64,000 nucleotides of DNA from Eutreptiella sp. 'Long Island Sound 2002' (Eukaryota > Euglenozoa > Euglenophyceae > Eutreptiales > Eutreptiaceae), in contig OZ038390.1 in assembly GCA_964036045.1 (NCBI GenBank), forward strand, positions 36,270,974-36,334,973, given 5' to 3'. Below are positions 46,285 through 56,092 of this stretch, in pieces. The notes below the pieces were generated by a model. It ran no database searches. It was not told the DNA's origin and was given only the letters and a program-made list of their open reading frames with translations. Each line of letters opens with the position of its first letter. Positions within the stretch are counted from its first letter, which is position 1. The position numbers and the translations under genes are program-made.

Positions 46285-46743
46285 TCAAACTACACCAAGT
46301 CTGCACGTCGAAAGGAATGCCGTCTCGACACACCCGCGTTGTCCCAATCGTAGTGGATCATGGCACTGTGTAGCAGTTGGGCGCATAATACTTTGGATCC
46401 CAATCTGGAGCCCATAACCGCTTGGATGTGCAGACCGAGCCTCTACAGCCTCTGCAGCAGTGCTTTGCTGGGACCTGTTGCCATTGCTGTGCGTGCCGAT
46501 GCTGTGGTGCCCCGGTGGCAAGCGTCTTCGGGGAATGTGGAGTGTGCGGTGCCTGCGCCGAGGGTACTCTTCCGGGTGCAGCTCTCTGTAGATCTTCACA
46601 GCCGGGCCAAAGGGGACAACATCTGCAAGGTCACGTCGGGTAATGTGACATAAGCAGTCCCAGTCTATCTCATTCCGCTGCAGTGATTTGATGCAATGCG
46701 AGAGACCCAAATCTTGTAGCAGCGTCTTTGACCGAGCATCCAT
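46285..46743 (-). CDS. SAM-domain-like protein, 152 codons
   Basis: Starts at ATG 46743. Residues 7-60 follow the sterile-alpha-motif pattern: LLQDLGLSHCIKSLQRNEID, then a C-L-C-H-I-T segment, then DLADVVPFGPAVKIYRELHP. This matches the family's L-x-x-L-G-L-x-x-Y-x-x-x-F-x-x-x-x-I-x followed by L-x-x-L-T-x-x-D-L-x-x-x-G-x-x-x-G-x-x-x-K-I. SAM domains mediate protein or RNA binding. After residue 60 the composition becomes Arg/His/Ser-rich and less convincing, so a donor near 46560 with unseen downstream exons is possible. It lies upstream of the TPR gene, same strand, 384 nt apart. Confidence 0.5.
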   Translation of the reverse strand: MDARSKTLLQDLGLSHCIKSLQRNEIDWDCLCHITRRDLADVVPFGPAVKIYRELHPEEYPRRRHRTLHIPRRRLPPGHHSIGTHSNGNRSQQSTAAEAVEARSAHPSGYGLQIGIQSIMRPTATQCHDPLRLGQRGCVETAFLSTCRLGVV

Positions 46744-48680
46744 GTGGCAGGGGGATCAAGTCTGTGTGATGAAGCAGGGTGCATTGGGAGTTCCAAGGTT
46801 GCCTCTCTGTTACGTGCCACACAAGTGTTATTCGCAATCAACTCAAGCAATGCATGGCGGCAGCACCAGGGAACATTTGCTGTACTCTGCCAAGATGCCG
46901 TATGCAAGTCTCTTCATTTTATCATATTTGGACATCGCTCCCCCAGGGGCGTGTTGTTCAGGGTGATGCATGGGAAAGTTGGGGGGAGACACAGATCGGG
47001 GTGCGTAAATTGATTACATGTGATCCACTTTGCAATCTCGTCGGTGGTTTCATTGCCGTGAAAGTCTGCATGACTTTTAGTCCGCGTGAAATCATGGCCG
47101 ACTTCAGCCCCAGATTTGCCCTCTCATGGGGAAGCCCCCCAAGTAGACCACGTTGCATTGTTTGCTGAGCAACATCCTGCGCACGCCACCACCTGACACA
47201 AGCTACCCTGAAATCTGAACCATCAGTTCTCAATAAAGCCCTACAAGACACCAGAAATTGGGTCTGCTCCAACCCGGTAGCACCCACCTCCAAACTCAAT
47301 CCATGTCAGTCCTCAGCACATCAAGTCCCAGCCCCACCCCACTAGTTTTCCCCGGACCAACCAGTCAACCAGCCAAAAAGCCACCCCCCCAAAAAATTAC
47401 CACACACAGAGTAACCACATAACATACTACGACACACCCAGCCCGCACCATCATGGACTCCCCAGCCTTCACACTCACAAAATTCCACAAAATGGGCCTA
47501 CAACCATCACTCTTCCCCAAGACAATGTCCCACTGTTACCCCCGATTCCAAGGCCAAACCAGATCACCCCAGCCCCCCACCAAAGCCACCCAAACAACAT
47601 GAAGATCCCCCCCAGCCACCAAGCCCCGGAACACCACACACCGGTGACACCGGGGGATGCTTGCACTAAATGGAGGGGGAGGGGGAGGGGCTGGGGAGAT
47701 TTCCGGTGTTGGGCTTTTGGGGCATATTTGAACTCAAATTAAATTCTGAGCACTTTTTGACTGCAAATCAGTGGGGGTGTTGATCACGCACAATAAATGA
47801 AAGAAATAAAAGGAGGGGGGGGGCATACTGGCAGACGCAACAATGAATGTCCCAAAGCACTCAACGAGCCACAATCTTGTGCACACTGTGGAGGCGATAA
47901 AGCTGTTGCTGCCCCTCTGCGGCTCACTATTCTATGGAGGCAGAACATGGCAAAATATGCAACATTAAAATATCAGAACATGCGAAAGCATCCTGATAGC
48001 ATCACCCCTGCTCCAAGCTCTGAGTAGTGCAACTACATCCCCAAGCCCATGATGAGGCAATGCATTTTTGGTTCATGTCGCGTTTCAGGGCCTCTAGACT
48101 TACAAAAAATGAACAAGACAAGAGAGCAACAAGAGAACACAAAAGTCAATCATGCTTTCAGGCTCATTGGTGGAACAAGCACCCCATGCTCGTCCTGTGT
48201 GCTAGTTGTTCGCAGGGATCTGCAACAATTAGTCCTGCGGAGGCGGCTGACTTTTCCTAGGCTCTGCTGGGAGAGTGCTTTACGGGCCTTTGGAGAAACG
48301 CGGTCCGCCGTAAGACCCTAGCCGCGCAACACCAGAGTAGGTCCCTTCGGCCATCACGTGCAAAATGAGAATCATGCATTGCATTGTCCGGAAGAACACT
48401 ATGTACTGGGAGAGATTGGTGCGCTCTTTCTGTAACACCCTAGTGGAGCAGTTACAAATGCGGTTGGTTGTGATGACGCTAATAAAGAGTAACATGTTTG
48501 GGGGGCAGCCCTTTGCTCAGTCACAAGGAGAGCAGGTTTCCTGCGGGCCCCTGGCTAATCCTAACCACATCAAAGAAAATTCTATTGCCTATCGGCAAGA
48601 CACCTCGAAGAGAGAGGGAGCGCAGCCAGTCAATCAGTTAGCTAATCATGCCGTCATTCAGAAGCCCCCCATCCTGCATG
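46744..48680. other. No gene; dispersed-repeat fragment
   Basis: At 47095-47155 CCCCAGATTTGCCCTCTCAT and CCCCCCAAGTAGACCACG match the middle of the repeats at 27500, 33390 and 43530. The 47300-47660 stretch is AC-rich without a frame. Nothing else recognised. Confidence 0.45.
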
Positions 48681-48689
48681 CTACATGCT

Positions 48690-49500
48690 TTACGTAGGAC
48701 ATTTGATCATTATGAATGGTCAGAAAATGAAAAAAATCGGTTCCGAAAATTTCCATTTTTGAGCTACTGAGAGTGGAAAAAGGCATAAGCAGGTTGTGCC
48801 CCAGCCCCTTGCCCCCATCCAAACACCCAAATAGGGTGAAAAGCACATGAATAGGGTCTAAAACATGCATTGCATAGGATATTTGACCATTGTGGATGGT
48901 CAGAATGCAAAAAAAAATAGTTTTGGAAATTGCCATTTTTGAGCTACAGAGGCTAGAAAACTGCATTAGCACGTTGTGCCCCAGCCCCCTTGGGACCGCC
49001 CCCCCCCGCCGCAAAAAAAACCCAATGGGGTGAAAAACACATATGGAGGGTCTAAAACATGCTTTACATAGGATATTTCATGATTTTGGATGGTCCGCAT
49101 ATAAAAAAAAATCAATTTCGGAAAGCAGGTTGTACCTCGGCCCCCTTGGGACCCCCCCCCCCCCCCCCCCGCAGCAAAAAAAAACCGTATAGGGTGAAAA
49201 AGATACAAAGAGGGTCTGAAACATGCTTTAGATAGGATATTTGATGATTTTGGATGGTCAAAATATCAAAAGAATCAGTTTTGGAAATTTCCATTTTTGA
49301 GCTGCCGAGGCTGGAAAGCTGCCTAAGCAGGTTGTACGTCGGTCCTCTTGGGACCCCCCCCCACCACCCACAAAAAAACCCAAATAGGGTGAAAAAGATA
49401 CAAAGAGGGTGTGAAACATGCTTTAGATAGGATATTTGATGATTTTGGATGGTCAGAAAATCAAAAAAATCAGTTTCAGAAATTCTATTGCCTTCGGCAG
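48690..49500. repeat. Tandem array of ~165-195 bp units
   Basis: Four to five diverged units. Shared blocks are ATAGGGTGAAAAACACA, AGGGTCTAAAACATGC (starts near 48854, 49048, 49212, 49407), TAGGATATTTGATGATTTTG, GATGGTCAGAAAATC, a TTTCCATTTTTGAGCTACTG block and GCAGGTTGTGCCCCAGCC followed by a C run. A further unit at 50435-50551 plus 54213-54310 was split by the minus-strand LINE. All units read a similar minus-strand peptide around LTIHNxQxSYVKHV. Confidence 0.9.
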
Positions 49501-49607
49501 TGCACCTCGAAGAGAGGCTGACAGTCGGCCAATCAGTCAGTTAGCAAGGCCAGCAGTCAGACAGAAAGAAACACAAAGTTGGGTTTTTTGTCAGTGGTAG
49601 TCTCGGC

Positions 49608-49711
49608 TCCAAGCAGTGGGGAGTAAAGTTGTCCGTAGGGCAAGCAGTAGCCGAATGGCAATGCAGCTTACCGCAGACTTTTTGGTCGGCGGTTCGAACC
49701 CCGGTCGAGTG
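49608..49711 (+). repeat. tRNA-like unit abutting the foldback element
   Basis: TAGCCGAATGGCAATGCAG (A-box-like) starts at 49648 and GGTTCGAACCCC (B-box-like) at 49691. Between them is GCAGAC-TTTTTG-GTCGGC, an anticodon-arm-like hairpin with a 6-nt loop. The preceding CTCCAAGCAGTGGGGAG also occurs in both foldback arms. This is a SINE-like partial copy in the same orientation as the right arm. Confidence 0.5.
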
Positions 49712-50151
49712 AACATGGCGGCGGTGCCGGCGATGACAGTTGACCGTCCAGGATTCGAACCGCCGACCCAAAAGTCTGCAGCCGGCTACGTTACCATTCG
49801 ACCGGGGTTTGTTGTGACAGGAACATGCCTCCCCGCTGCTTGGAGCCTTCTGACCACAAACTTTTGACCCCCCCCCCCTCAAAAAGTGATATCTAGTTTT
49901 AGGGGATAGAGGCCTCATAATCAAAAAATCCATTGGGGGGTTATCTTATTGGGCAAAATGATGATTTTACAAGGGGTTGGACATCAAATATCATGCCTTG
50001 GGGTATGGTCAGAAGGCTCCAAGCAGCGGGGAGGCATGTTGCTGTCACAACAAACCCCGGTCGAATGGTAACGCAGCCGGCTGCAGACTTTTGGGTCGGC
50101 GGTTCGAATCCTGGATGGTCGACTATCATCGCCGGTGCCGCCGCCATGTTC
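49711..50151. mobile_element. Foldback element with two 146-bp arms carrying tRNA-like sequence
   Basis: 49711-49856 and 50006-50151 are inverted copies with few mismatches and no visible indel, around a 149-bp centre. Each arm has a box B (GGTTCGAATCC, plus strand at 50101-50111, minus strand at 49751-49761) preceded by GGTCGAATGGTAACG as a possible A box. Most of the centre recurs in direct orientation at 50233-50362, and part of it again near 55008-55090, so the centre belongs to another repeat family. No coding capacity: non-autonomous or a SINE inserted head to head. Confidence 0.7.
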
Positions 50152-50434
50152 GAGGTTGTTAGATCAAGCGCACGCACGGACGTCGTATACCCCCCTTTTT
50201 TGCAGTCCCCCCCCAGCCCCCCAACCCCCCCCCCTTCAAAAAGTGATATCCAGTTTTAGGGGATAGAGGCCTCAAAAACAAAAAATCCATAGGGGGATTG
50301 TCTTATTGAGCAAAATAATGATTTTACAAGGGGTTGGACATCAAATATCATGCCTGGGGGTATGCTACGCGAAAAGGGGGGTATACGACACCCGCACCTC
50401 CACTTCATCTAACAACCTCTCTTCGAGGTGATTT
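50152..50434. repeat. Second copy of the foldback centre plus the hairpin repeat
   Basis: 50233-50362 repeats the foldback centre (AAAAAGTGATATCCAGTTTT, GGGGATAGAGGCCTC, TTTTACAAGGGGTTGGACATC). It continues into GTATGCTACGCG, GGGGTATACGACACCCG and CATCTAACAACCTCTCTTCGAGG (to about 50434), which reappear at 55088-55170. The inverse of the GTATACGACGTCCGTGCG part lies at 50158-50195. Confidence 0.75.
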
Positions 50435-50538
50435 CCATTTTGGAGCTGCTGAGGCTAAAAAACTGCATGAGCAGGTTGTGCCCCAACCCCATTGGGACCC
50501 CCCTCCCCCCCCCGAAGACACCCGAATAGGGTGAAAAT

Positions 50539-50551
50539 CACACAAAGAGGG
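50539..50551. repeat. Target-site duplication, left copy
   Basis: CACACAAAGAGGG, identical to 54200-54212. Between them lies the minus-strand LINE. Joining the outer flanks across one copy gives the normal tandem-unit sequence seen at 49200-49215. Confidence 0.85.
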
Positions 50552-51440
50552 CATTCGTCGATTAACGTCCACTGGTCTATGTACAGAGGCAGAGGGGCGG
50601 GGAGGTGGGCCGAGTCGAGTTCAGGCGCCCATGTCCTCCCCTACAGGCCCCCTGCTTGAGCCTGCACGGCGGCCAGGAGGGACGAGCCGGAGGGGACTAA
50701 GTCTCTTCCGTGCTGGCCCTGCCGTGCTGCCGCCGCGGCGGCAGTGTAGACTGGGGTGGCGACGCCGCTGGAGGCGCGCCCGCCACTGGGTTAGTGGGGG
50801 GGGAGAGGGGGTCCCCTGCCGCTGCGCCGCCCATGGCCCGTGGGGAGGGCGGGCGCGCGCGCATCATGTCCACTACCGTCCTGGCGGCTTTGGGGGGGGG
50901 GTCGTCGTGGCGCCCGCGGGGGGGGGCCTCCGCCGCGGCGGCGCGCGGCTGCTCGGGGCCGCAGAGATGCGGCCGAACACGTCGGGTAGCGACGCCGGGG
51001 GTCGCTCTGCTGGGGAGGGGAGGGGGGGCTGCTGGGTGGGGGCGTCCTGTCGCAGCTCGGGCTCGGCCGAGGCCCCCGCTCCGGCTGGGGAGGAGGGGGG
51101 GGACGGTCCCGGTGCTGCGCCCCCCCCCACTGGCCGCGACAAGGGGGGCCCCTCAGGCCCCCCCCCACTCGGCGGAGCTCCCTCGTCCTCCCCGCGGGGG
51201 GGAGCGCTGGGGGGGTCGGTATCGGATCGGTCCCCCCCCCCTGGTGGCTGGGGTGATAGGGGGTCCGCGGCCCCCTCACCCGACTCCCGGTGCGACATCC
51301 CCCCGGGGGCATCCCGATTAGCCCAGTTAGGCGTCCGGCGCTTTGTGGGCCGGGAGTCGTCCTGCCCCGGGACCAGGGGAGGGCGCGTGCCCAGCACCCT
51401 GGGCGGGGCCGCACACTGGCGCGCCGCCGGGGGGCCCGAG
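50552..51440 (-). other. Pro-rich C-terminal/3' part of the LINE
   Basis: Extremely GC-rich, with frames open on both strands. The minus frame 51997-50873 (RTPNWANRDAPGG, then Pro/Ser/Gly-rich) may be the true C-terminus reached through another frame change near 51700. The large antisense frame at 50631-51785 is a shadow. Confidence 0.5.
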
Positions 51441-53220
51441 TCAGGGAGGGCCTGTGAAGCTGGGCGGGCCCGCCCCTGCCAGGAGGCCAATGCCGCCGCC
51501 CCTGCCCGTCGGGCCTCGGGGACGAGCACCTGGCGGCCCGGCGCGACCCGGGGAGGTACCACGGGGCAGCTCGAGCTCCCCGAGGGGCCTGCGTGGCCTG
51601 TGTGGCCTGCCCGGCAGCAGCGGCTGACGCCCCAGCCCAGGCTCCTGCAGCGGGCGCACGACGGCGCCCCGTGTACCAAGCATAGCGCGCCCTGCGTGCC
51701 ACTGCCCGCCCCTGGGGGGCGGCTGCGTTGTGGGGCCGCTAGGGGGACGCTGCGGGCCGGGGCCCGAGGGGGCCGTCGGGCATAAGGCAGCAGGGGGGGG
51801 GGGGGCATCAGGGGGGCGGGGGAAGTAGTCCATGAGAAAGCGGTCACCGTGTTGTGGCCGCATGCGCGCCGGCGCCCGCAGGCGTCGGGCCCATGAGTCG
51901 CGGCAGTGCGCCGCCAGGCGCATGAGCTGCAACATGACCTCGTGGCGCGCCGGGAAGTACGGCCGCGCCGAGAGTCCCGCGCACACGCGCCCCCCAAGAG
52001 GGAGGAGCGAGCGACAACGCCCCAGCGGGCCCCCGCTCAGTAGTGCGCCCGCTGCCAGGTGGCGTTCCGCCAGCCCCATCGCCTTGCGCAGGATCTGCGC
52101 CCGCGCTCCCAGCGGCAGGCGAGTGCCCCGCAGCCGGTCGTCCGGGGAGGCCGGGAGCGCCCGCCCCACGAAGGCCTCATAGTCCAGGGCCAGCTCGGCC
52201 TAGGAGACCTCCGCCGGCCCCGGAGCCCAGGCCAGCGCCCGGGCCCACCTGACCAGGTCGAGGATGAAATCCTGGGGCCACCTCCAGTCTGGTGGCACCC
52301 CCGGTTGCAGCCGCGGCTGGTGGCGGACGGCATCCCACGGTATGGGGCCAACGAAGGCGTCCCAGGGAAAGGGATTGCGGGGCCGCGGACGCGGCTGCTC
52401 CGGGAAGAGGGAGTCGCCGTGGCCCGGCTGATCCCCCGCGCCGGCCGCCATCCGGGCCGCGAGGACCGCCAGATACATGCAGTACAGGCGGTACAGAAAC
52501 TCATCGAGGAGGTCCCGATCCACCCCCTGCGCCAGCCGGAGGGGGAAAAGCCCCGCCTTGCGCAGGCAGGAGGGCCAACGGTCCGGCGGGCCCAGGCCGG
52601 GGACTGCCCGCGCCGCGTCGTGCAGCCAGGGGAGCCACGTCTCCCTGGCGCCGTCCCATTCCGGGCAGTCCCACAGGATGTGGGCCTCGTCCTCGTGCGC
52701 CGCGCCGCACTGCGGGCACGCGGCGTTGGCGCGCATGCCGTGACCCGACACCCGGGCCGCTGTCCACATGGCTCCTGCCAAGAGCCCGCGCAGCAGCGAC
52801 TTCTCCAACTCCGTGCAGGCCGCCCGCAGCGCCGCGCGACAGGCCGGGCCGTCCGCCCCGTCGCCCAGTCCCCCGAAGGTGGCGGGGCGTCGCGCCTCCA
52901 GCTGGCGCGCGGAGTGGCAGCGAAGGCTGTCCCGGACCCGGTGCTGGAGCTGGCGGAGCGGCTCCTGCACGAAATGCAGGGGGTAATCGTGCCCCGGGAC
53001 GTCCCAGCACCACCAGCCCTCGCGCGGGGCCCAGCCCAGGGAGGCCGCCGTGCGGAGCGCGCGCCCTACCGGGCCCGTCCCAGGTGGGCGGCCACCCGAT
53101 TTCCAGATAGCCTGGGCAAAGACCCGCGTGACCCCCGGCCGGCGGGCCAGGCGGGCCAGCCAGAGGAGGCGCTCATACCGCGTGTGCATGATCGGGGACA
53201 CGCGGTGCCCTTGGACAGCA
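51441..53220 (-). pseudogene. LINE ORF2 C-terminal part with zf-RVT-like finger
   Basis: Continues the reverse transcriptase after the frameshift (MHTRYERLLWLARLARRPG). It carries ANAACPQCGAAHEDEAHILW followed by DCPEW near 52660-52740: a C-x2-C-x7-H-x4-C finger, the zf-RVT type typical after LINE RT domains and probably involved in template binding. One in-frame TAG occurs at about 52199-52201, after which the same frame continues (ALDYEAFVGRALP, DSWARRLRAPARMRP) into a Pro-rich end. Confidence 0.75.
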
Positions 53221-54199
53221 CGGTGAAGATGACCTCCTTGGCCCGGGACACGCGCGCCGGCCCCCACAGGGCCCGTACCACCGCGGTTTCGAGCCCCCGC
53301 AGGTCGGGCTCCGTCACCGATGCCACCGCCACCCCATGGAGGGCCAGCGGGGTGACCAGGGTGCTGATGGCCCGCTCCCGCCGGTCATACGTCGGGAGAT
53401 GGGGTAGGCGGCGCAGGGCGCTCCGCCCCGCCTCCAGGCGCCGGGACCACACCGGTCCCGTGATCTTGGAGCCCCCAATGGCGACGTCGACGCCGAGCTG
53501 GCGGAAGGTCGTCGCCAGCGGGATGGGGACCCCCCGGAGCAGTACGGCCGGGGCGCCTCGCTCCCCCTGGACCCAGGAGCAGGACTTGTCCACGCGGACG
53601 TCCTGCCCAGTGACACGCAGCCACTCCTCCGTCACGGGGACCGTGTCCTGCAGTGCGGCCGCGCCCAGGGCCACCGCCTTGGTGTCGTCCGCGTAGCCCG
53701 ACGACCCCAGCGCGGCGTAGCCGGGGCCGGCGTCCTTGAGGGGGGGCAGGGCCCCCGGATCCAGGTCGTCCGCTGCATCCTCGTCCAGAGTCGGGGGAAG
53801 GGCGGCCGTTTGCGCGCACACCTGACGGCGTAGGGAGTCCACCTCCCACTTCCAGACTGTGGTGAGCACATTCACCAGGATCACGGACAGTGGACACCCC
53901 TGGAGGATGCCGTTGGTGGCCTGCCACCAGAGGCCGAGGGCCCCCGCGACCTTGAAGGCCCGGCGGAGCTGCTTGTACATGGCCCCCAGGGCACGGCACG
54001 TGCCCGGGTCAATGCCCAGCTCCAACGCCAGGGCCAGCACGACCGCCTGGGGGATGAGATTGAAACACTTGACGTAATCGATGCTCATCCCCGCGACGGC
54101 CCACCCCCGGAGGCGACACAGCTCCAAGAGGACCTGCGTTACCGCCGCCCCGTCCAGGGCGCTCCTGGCCGGGCGGAAGCCGAAGGCCGCCGGGTGGGA
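53216..54199 (-). pseudogene. LINE reverse-transcriptase domain, N-terminally truncated
   Basis: Palm motifs in order: FGFRPARSALD (motif 2/3 region), GMSIDYVKCFNLIP (motif A; D-x4-F), NGILQGCPLSVILVN (motif B), SGYADDTKAVA (motif C; Y-A-D-D) and FRQLGVDVAI (motif D/E-like). A thumb region follows with HGVAVASV and VVRALWGPAR. The catalytic residues are intact. Near 53215 one base appears to be missing, because the C-terminal part continues in the next frame. The open frame drawn to 54460 includes unrelated flanking repeat sequence beyond 54199. Confidence 0.85.
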
Positions 54200-54212
54200 C
54201 ACACAAAGAGGG
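54200..54212. repeat. Target-site duplication, right copy
   Basis: CACACAAAGAGGG, followed by TCTAAAACATGCTCTACATA, the expected continuation of the interrupted tandem unit. Confidence 0.85.
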
Positions 54213-54344
54213 TCTAAAACATGCTCTACATAGGACATTTCATCATTGTGAATGGTCAAAATATCAGGAAAAAATTGAAAATTTTCCATTGTTGAGCTGT
54301 AGAGGGTGGAAAACTGGAGGATGAAAAGTGGAAAGCAGTTTGTG

Positions 54345-54770
54345 CGCACACCAAATGCCACTGAACAAACTACCACCAGCAAATTTGAAGCTTTTGGGGG
54401 GCCCATGGCTGGGGCTAGATGGGCCCGGCGGCCACTGCTTGGGTCCCCATGGGTGCTCAAGTACCTGTATTGTCACCAAATGATCACCCAAACCCATCCT
54501 AGGGGCAACAGAAGGGATTCGGAAAAACTCGAAATTTGAAATTTTTTCAAGTGTCACTAAACAGCCTACACAACAGCAAATTTGGGGCTTTTGGGGGCCC
54601 ATGGCACGGGCTACATAGGCCTACCGGCCACTACGTGGGTCCCCATGGGCGGTCAAGTACCTGTATTGTCACCAAATGATCACCCAACCCCATCCTAGGG
54701 GCAATGGAAGGGTTTCAGAAACAATTGAACTTTGGAAAACTTTCAGGTGTCACTGAATAGCCTACCCAGT
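54345..54770. repeat. Tandem duplication, 196-bp period
   Basis: Two units share GGGGGCCCATGG, GGGTCCCCATGGG, GTACCTGTATTGTCACCAAA (54461 and 54657), TGATCACCCAA, CCCATCCTAGGGGCAA and GTGTCACTNAANAGCCTAC. Noncoding. Confidence 0.85.
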
Positions 54771-56092
54771 GTGAAAACGGCTAAGTCCTCACTGCCAAGG
54801 GGCCATATGTGGGGTGGGGTGACTGGGGGTACCCGGGGTTGGGACCCCCGCCTTGGGTTAGGGGGTCCATAAACAAGAAAAAAGTTCTTCAGGACCCAGG
54901 TCCTAATACACACACAGCGGCCACAATACACAAAGAAGTGTTGACCGCCCCAACCCCCCAAAAAGGGGTACCCAAGGCCGGGGGGGTATGGGGGTCAAAA
55001 TCCAAAAAAATCATTGGGGGATAATTTTCGGTTCTAAAATGATGCCTGTACAAGGGGTTAGACGTCAGAAACCATACATTGGAGTATGCTACACGAACGA
55101 TCCCAAAAAAGTGGGGTATACGACGTCCGTGCTTGCGCTTGATCTAACAACCTCTCTTCAAGGTGATTTCCTCGTAGAAATGTGAAAGGCACTCAAGGGC
55201 GGCTCTGGGTGTTGACCCGTCCACCTGCCCCGTACACCATCCAATCAAATCCCCGTCTTCGGGGAAAGGAGCGGGGGGGGGGGGGCTGTCGTCACTGAGC
55301 ATGGGGGGGTTGCTGCGCACGGCACACACACCGTGCTCGCTATTTGATGAGACTAACCACTAATGGTCCCATCAGAAGCCCTCAAAATAGTGTCCCTTTG
55401 AGGTCCTCCAAATTTGGCAAAATTGTCTGGGGTGATTTTGGAGTGCCCCAAGGGACCCCAAATGGTTGCATTTGGTTCCTTGGTTCGGGCTTTGACTGTT
55501 GAAACCTGTTGGTGAATGAAAATGTTGCTTCAAGCCGCCACACAACAGTTTGAGCTTCTATGCCCTCCGTGCCCCAGCAGTAGAGCAAAGCCTCAAGCCA
55601 CCAAACAACGGGTTGAATGAAATGCGACTGTCTACAGGGCATGCATTTCGCTGCCACACAGCAGCCTCATCAGCCCATAAAGGAACTAAGATGAAAAGAC
55701 GGGAACAAATATGCATAACCAATTCACCCAATACAAAATGACAAATCACCACAATAAATCAGCACCAGCGACAAATATATGGAAACGACACAAGCAGGTC
55801 ACAAATGAGGCAAGACCACTTCAGCACTCTTGCGACTTCCATGGGAAACTATTTCTCAGTGTCCAAACACTTGGTATGGTACGAGTGAGCAAAGGCACCG
55901 CGCATTGTATACCTGGGCAAATCCTTAAAAAACACCGAACAATTTGTGCACAACACCACCAAAACCAGAGGCCAAAGCAACAAACAGTGGCGACACATTA
56001 GGGGATATATCCCACACCAATGTGACTGCTCATGCGCAAGCACTACCCTCCAAACTGGGTGTGTGGGCGTGTGGTAACACGGGCTCATGTGC
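54771..56092. other. No gene; repeat pieces
   Basis: Includes 55008-55170, a diverged copy of the 50300-50440 segment with the CCTCTCTTCAAGG hairpin. The rest (55180-56030) shows no coding motif. From 56030 it enters the ACTACCCTCCAAACTGGGTG repeat, present twice (about 56044 and 56133). Confidence 0.5.

Larger units (their letters stand above)
50552..54199 (-). mobile_element. GC-rich LINE, 5'-truncated, inserted in a tandem repeat unit
   Basis: A 3.65-kb insertion bounded by the 13-bp duplication CACACAAAGAGGG. Read on the minus strand it starts abruptly inside the reverse transcriptase (PAAFGFRPARSALDG) at 54199, so the 5' part was lost at insertion. It ends at 50552 with GACGTTAATCGACGAATG and no poly-A. 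GC content is much higher than in the surrounding repeat. The young look (exact duplication, one frame change, one stop in ~2 kb of conserved coding) suggests recent insertion. The layout of reverse transcriptase, then a Cys-His finger, then a Pro-rich tail resembles LINEs abundant in dinoflagellate genomes; that comparison is from memory. Confidence 0.88.

Noticed and set aside
50631-53696. Very long plus-strand frames (384 and 545 codons)
   Set aside because: They are antisense to the minus-strand LINE, whose palm motifs and zinc finger fix the coding strand; GC-rich DNA leaves the antisense open.
53066-54460. The full 464-codon frame as one reverse-transcriptase ORF
   Set aside because: Residues encoded above 54199 come from the flanking tandem repeat; the target-site duplication marks where the element starts.
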